A stretch of DNA of 59,033 nt from Hymenoscyphus infarciens (lineage: Eukaryota > Ascomycota > Leotiomycetes > Helotiales > Helotiaceae), in NCBI GenBank assembly GCA_001414345.1, contig LLCB01000343.1, forward strand, positions 1 to 59,033. The letters are read 5' to 3'. Below, piece by piece: positions 54,798 through 59,033 of the stretch; position 1 is the first letter of the stretch, and every line of letters begins with the position of its first letter. Made by a program: the position numbers and the translations under genes. Under the pieces are notes generated by a model. The model did no database searches. It saw nothing but the letters and a program-made list of their open reading frames with translations, and was not told the origin of the DNA.

Positions 54798-57265
54798 AAG
54801 AAGTATTATTAATTAGTTAGTATACTTTATATTTATATAGTAGTAGTTAGTTTCTTTAAAACTTTATATTTATATTTAGCTATACTTCTTAGAAGAGTCT
54901 TATAATACTTAATTACTAAGTATATAATAATTAAATAAATAAATAAAATCTAAAATAAGCTTATAATACTCTTTAAATAATTATAATATAAAAAAGAATA
55001 AAACTTCTAAAAAATATATAAGTAAAATAATAAAGTAAAGTATAATAATATATAAAAATAGTAGAAAGTGTTATTTACTATTCTAAAAGAGCGTTTTTAA
55101 CCTAAAAATATAGTTTTAACCTAAAAATTAGTATACTTTTACCTTTTAAGAGAGTGTTTTACTAAGTAAATAAGCGTTTTAGAGATTAAGTAAAGCTTTA
55201 AAATCTTTAAATTTATATTTAGATAAGTTTTTTATAAGTCTATTTACTAGTATATTATTTATTAGTAAATAAGTAACCTAGAAAGATCTCTTTTAATACT
55301 CTTAATAAAGTTATATATTCTAAATATCTATATATTAAAGCTTTATAAATATTCTCTTATTTTCTTTAGTAATTAATTAAATAGTTTATTAATTATTATA
55401 AGACATATTCTATATCTTATCTAAATTAAGCTATAATTTCTTAAAAAGATACTTTAATATTATTATTTCTATATCTAGTAGCTTTACTATTAAGAGCTTA
55501 GCTTCTATTATTAATTTTATAATTATATCTTAATATAAGGCTTTCTAAGCTATAAGTCTACTAAATAATAATATTATATATTTATTAGAAAACTTTTAAG
55601 TTTCTAGATTATTAGTATATAATATATCTAAGATAAGTACTAGTTATATACCTCTAAGCTCTCTCTTTAATATAATTCCTAAGAACTTCATTCTAAATAA
55701 GTATTAAATATACTAATTTATTATAGTTAAATATTTATTATTTAAGTTAGTTAAAAAGTATAAAAGCTAGGAAGTAGTAAATATAATATCTAGTTATATT
55801 ATAATTACTATATAGAGTATTAAACCTACCTTCTCTTAATAGAACTTTATAAATATAGGTTTTACTATTTCTTAATTCTTTTTTAGTTTATATATTAAGA
55901 GTAGTATACTTAAGTGATCTCTAATAATAAACTTAAATTATTTAGTAGTTTATTTAATATATATATTATAAGAGAGCTATATCTTTTTCTATACTCTATC
56001 TTTATAGACTTTTACTCTAAGATACTATTCTATATTACTAAGTAAGTATAGTTTATATAAAAGCTTTAGTTTATCTATTTTAACTCTTATTAAGAATATA
56101 TATTATCTTAATAGTATATTATTTATATAATATCTATATAAAAGATTATAAAAACCTTTCTTAAAAGATCTATATAAATATAGAGCTCTTCTAAATAAGG
56201 TATTAAACTATATTCTTAAAGAGTAGTTATAAAGTATTTAAACTATAAAGCTAGAGAATCTCTTAACTTATAAAGTGTTTTATCTAATTTAATATATAGT
56301 TCTTTTTATTAATATTTATCTAGAAGTTAGTAAGCTATTAGAGGAGCTTCTATATCTCTTTTTATATTAATAAACATATTTATAATATTATATTACTTTA
56401 TCTCTAAGTTAAATCTAATAACTATTACTATAACTATTTAGAATAATCTTATTATAAGTATAGTAGTATATATTAAAAAGATAGTATCTTCTTATTAGAG
56501 ATTACTCTTAACTATAAGCTAAGCTTAATATTAAATTAAATAGTTTATAGAGTTATATTTATATATAAATACTTACTTTAAGAGTAATAGTTTTATTTTA
56601 GTATTTTATCTTTTAATTATATACTAGTATTTCCTTTTTTCTAGATTCTTAATTTTAAGCTCTAAGTCTTATTCTTAACAAGATTTTGCGTTATACCACC
56701 TCTCTATAAACCGAAAACAGAGAGAGTAGTATAGGTCGGTTTTATACTACCCTATAAGTACTATAAAACTAAGACTAAGAAAATACTTTATATAAGCTTT
56801 TATACTATAAATTATACATTCTTTAACATAGGCTTTCTAGAAAATTTCTATCTATTTTATTTTAATAGGTTAGGGTTACGTTTTCCTACTTAGTAATCCT
56901 TTCTAATTTTCTCCTAAAACTATCTTCTTTCTTAACTTTAAATACGTATATTATAACTAATACTAAATAAAAACTAATAATAAATATAGAATACTATAAT
57001 TAACTATTAATAGTACTATAATATATAATAATATTATAATATCTACTAAAGTAAAGCTTTATATATATTATTCTAGTTTTAGAAGTTAATATAGTATATA
57101 TCTTCTACTACCTAATAAGTAGTATAAGATTAATAGTTAGAAACTACTTTATATTAGGCTTTATACTATAATATATATATGCTTTTAAATAGACTTTATA
57201 GAATATTTATATCTATTTTATCTAATTAGTTTAGAGTTATATAGTTCTACTTACTAATAATTCTA

Positions 57266-57302
57266 CCCTAGCTCTAACCTTAACTCTAACTCTAACTCTA
57301 AA
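57266..57302 (+). repeat. Degenerate telomere-like repeat
   Basis: CCCTAGCTCTAACC followed by TTAACTCTAACTCTAACTC resembles (CCCTAA)n with single changes. A related segment with GGTTAGGGTTACG lies at about 56868-56880 within a partly homologous stretch. Interior location in a RIP block. Confidence 0.5.
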
Positions 57303-57424
57303 GGTACTATAGCTTTTACCTTTTCTAGATATAGTAGCTAGTTATATACTATTCTAAGTAACTTATAAAAAGTATAACTTTTATTATAAGTTTTTAGACT
57401 AGAGTAGTATAAAGTTATAATAAT

Positions 57425-57700
57425 ATAAAATATATACTACTATAAAAGAGGTATATAAGAGTACGTTTAACAGAATAATATATATAAATACTAGGCTCTA
57501 ATAATGAAGAAAAGGAAAAACTATCTCTCTTCTAACTCTAAGAGTAAGCTACTATATATAAGAGGTTTTAAAACCGAATAATAATATATATTAGCTAATA
57601 TAAAAGCCTAAACCTACTTAACCTTCCTAAAATAGATAATATAAGATAATAACTATTAAAACCTTATATATAGTAAGTACTTCTAACTATCTAGGCTAGT
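57425..57700 (-). repeat. Dispersed ~320-bp repeat, inverted copy
   Basis: Reverse complement of 49165-49475, including AACCTCTTATATATAGTAGC, TAGAGCCTAGTATTTATATA and the flanking AGATAGTTAGAAGTACTTAC. The two bound an 8.5 kb segment in inverted orientation, possibly the remnants of terminal repeats of one large element. Confidence 0.7.
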
Positions 57701-59033
57701 ATTATATTATAAAAGCTAGTTATTTTTAAGAATTTACTATATTAAAAAGAATATAGAAATATAATAGTAAAATATAAACAACTTAAATCTTAAATTTTAA
57801 ATAAATAAGATATAAAACTCTTACTAAGAGCTATTTATAAATAGTCTAATTATAATAGTATAAACTATATATAACTAGTAAATAAGTATATAAGGATATA
57901 TCTAATATAATAATACTTTAAGCTTAATAATAGTAAAATAACTATTAAATTTACTTTTTATAAAATACAAAAAGTTAGAATATATATATTTATAAGAGTT
58001 TAAACTATATAAAGTCTATAACTAAAATTAAAAGAATAGTTTAGAAGTATAATACTTAAATAATATATAATCTTAACTAATTATACTTAATTACTAAAAT
58101 AGACTTTATTTTATACTAAAATATAAAGTTCTTAATTAAAGAGTATAGATTTATTCTAACTATTATAGATTAAAGAGAGTTTAGAGTAAAGTTAGAAATA
58201 AAACTTTAAAAGTTAATAATAGTAATAACTTAGCTAAGAGCTTATTTTAATAGTATACTATCTTATATCTAAATTTAAATAAGACTTTTTACTTAGCTAA
58301 AACTATAAAGAAATTAAGACTTCTTACTAAAGTAAGAAGTTAGTAAAGGTTTAGCTAGTTAATATTAAATAATAAGTCTAATATAAGAACTATAATAATA
58401 TAAAATCTATATAAGTATAAAATCTATATAAATATAAAATCTATATAAATATAAAATCTATATATATAAATAAAAAAGAAATATAAATACTAAGAGCTTA
58501 TTTAGCTTCTATATATCTAGAATATATACTACTAAAAATTAGAAGGTAATATATATATACTAGTATTTAGTATATATATTTAAAAGTAATATAAATCTCT
58601 TATTTAACCTTATATATCTTAGTATATAGATAAATAAAATTTATATTACTAAAAAAAGATTTAGAGCTCTAGAGGTATATATCTCTAAAAGTTCGTATTT
58701 ATCTCTTCTTATCTACTAGTTTTATAGTACTAACTTAAATATATACTAATATATATACTATAAGCTAAACTATTACTTAATATATTAAAAAATAAGTAAT
58801 AATATATACTAACTTATATAAAGTTACTATTTAGAACATCTTATTAAATATCTATATATATATTTAAATAATTTCTATAAGCTAAATAGGCTCTAAGCTC
58901 TAATATAAAAGAAAAGACTTAATTAGTCTTCTATTAATCTAAGTAGAAGTACCTATATATAAAAGATTAAAGATTTAATAATAATAATAACTAAGAACTA
59001 TCTAATATAGCTAATACTAAAGTATTAAAGCTA

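Larger units (their letters stand above)
47633..59033. repeat. Long RIP-degraded repeat block, no genes
   Basis: After a roughly 250-base normal 3' flank, the sequence becomes extremely TA-rich to the end of the window, with CA and TG strongly depleted. It includes the inverted 1-192 copy, a 300-base repeat in three copies, a six-unit satellite and telomere-like words (all listed). A stretch at about 49800-51200 keeps more GC than its surroundings. No intact coding frame of more than about 100 codons is visible and no transposase or polymerase motif can be read. Confidence 0.88.

Noticed and set aside
1..59033. CRISPR array, bacterial operon or plasmid features
   Set aside because: The window is eukaryotic: spliced genes, no ribosome-binding sites, and the repeats are tandem or dispersed without regular unique spacers.
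1..59033. Giant Starship-type element
   Set aside because: No tyrosine-recombinase (captain) gene is visible in the window, and no element borders were identified.

Overview
The window looks like nuclear DNA of a filamentous ascomycete (Pezizomycotina). Several genes recall Leotiomycetes, but that is inference. The genes are short and carry 1 to 6 introns of about 50 to 70 bases with GTANGT donors and CTAAC-like branch sites. The products are typical of such fungi: secreted large-subunit catalase, class II hydrophobin, BCS1-like AAA ATPase, GH2 glycosidase, Baeyer-Villiger monooxygenase, DHA-type MFS transporter and small secreted proteins. The other hallmark is a split into GC-balanced gene islands and extremely TpA-rich blocks. 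The blocks carry the C-to-T / G-to-A signature of repeat-induced point mutation (RIP).

Layout. 1-192 is a well-preserved copy of a repeat whose mutated copies lie at 38188-38378 and, inverted, at 47885-48060. 1056-3395 (-) is the catalase. An AT-rich repeat block (4735-5245) and a short inverted-repeat element (5834-5964) follow. 7192-7814 (-) is a hydrophobin, 9900-11069 (+) an unrecognised nuclear-looking protein, 11574-12968 (+) a BCS1-like ATPase, and 14098-14463 (-) a small Cys-rich ORF. 15078-15735 is a hAT-like non-autonomous element with an 8-base target duplication. 17254-19560 (+) is a seven-exon GH2 enzyme. 19918-20587 is a Tc1/mariner-like fold-back element. 21590-23056 (-) and 23902-25788 (+) are a divergent monooxygenase/transporter pair. 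Two decayed genes follow (26093-26790 and 27497-28380). Then come a low-complexity protein (28764-30279), a 52-residue secreted peptide (30600-30758, -), a membrane acyltransferase (32427-34086, -), a conserved membrane-associated protein (34815-36140, -) and an F-box-like relic (36594-37198) that ends near a RIP block (about 37.4-40.0 kb). A last gene island (40.7-47.6 kb) holds a hypothetical protein, a secreted protein with two Kex2-bounded repeats, a divergent NucA/NucB-like secreted nuclease and an FMO whose first intron contains a MITE. From 47.6 kb to the end (11.4 kb) there is only RIP-degraded repeat DNA, including a six-unit satellite.

How the genes relate: the only pair with a convincing shared job is the monooxygenase/transporter pair, which shares an 845-base intergenic region holding two inverted-repeat motifs. 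The secreted proteins (catalase, hydrophobin, GH2, two small secreted proteins, the nuclease-like protein) fit a saprotrophic or plant-associated life style but do not form one cluster. Exon limits were read by eye from splice signals and frame continuity. Every gene model given with exons sums to a whole number of codons.
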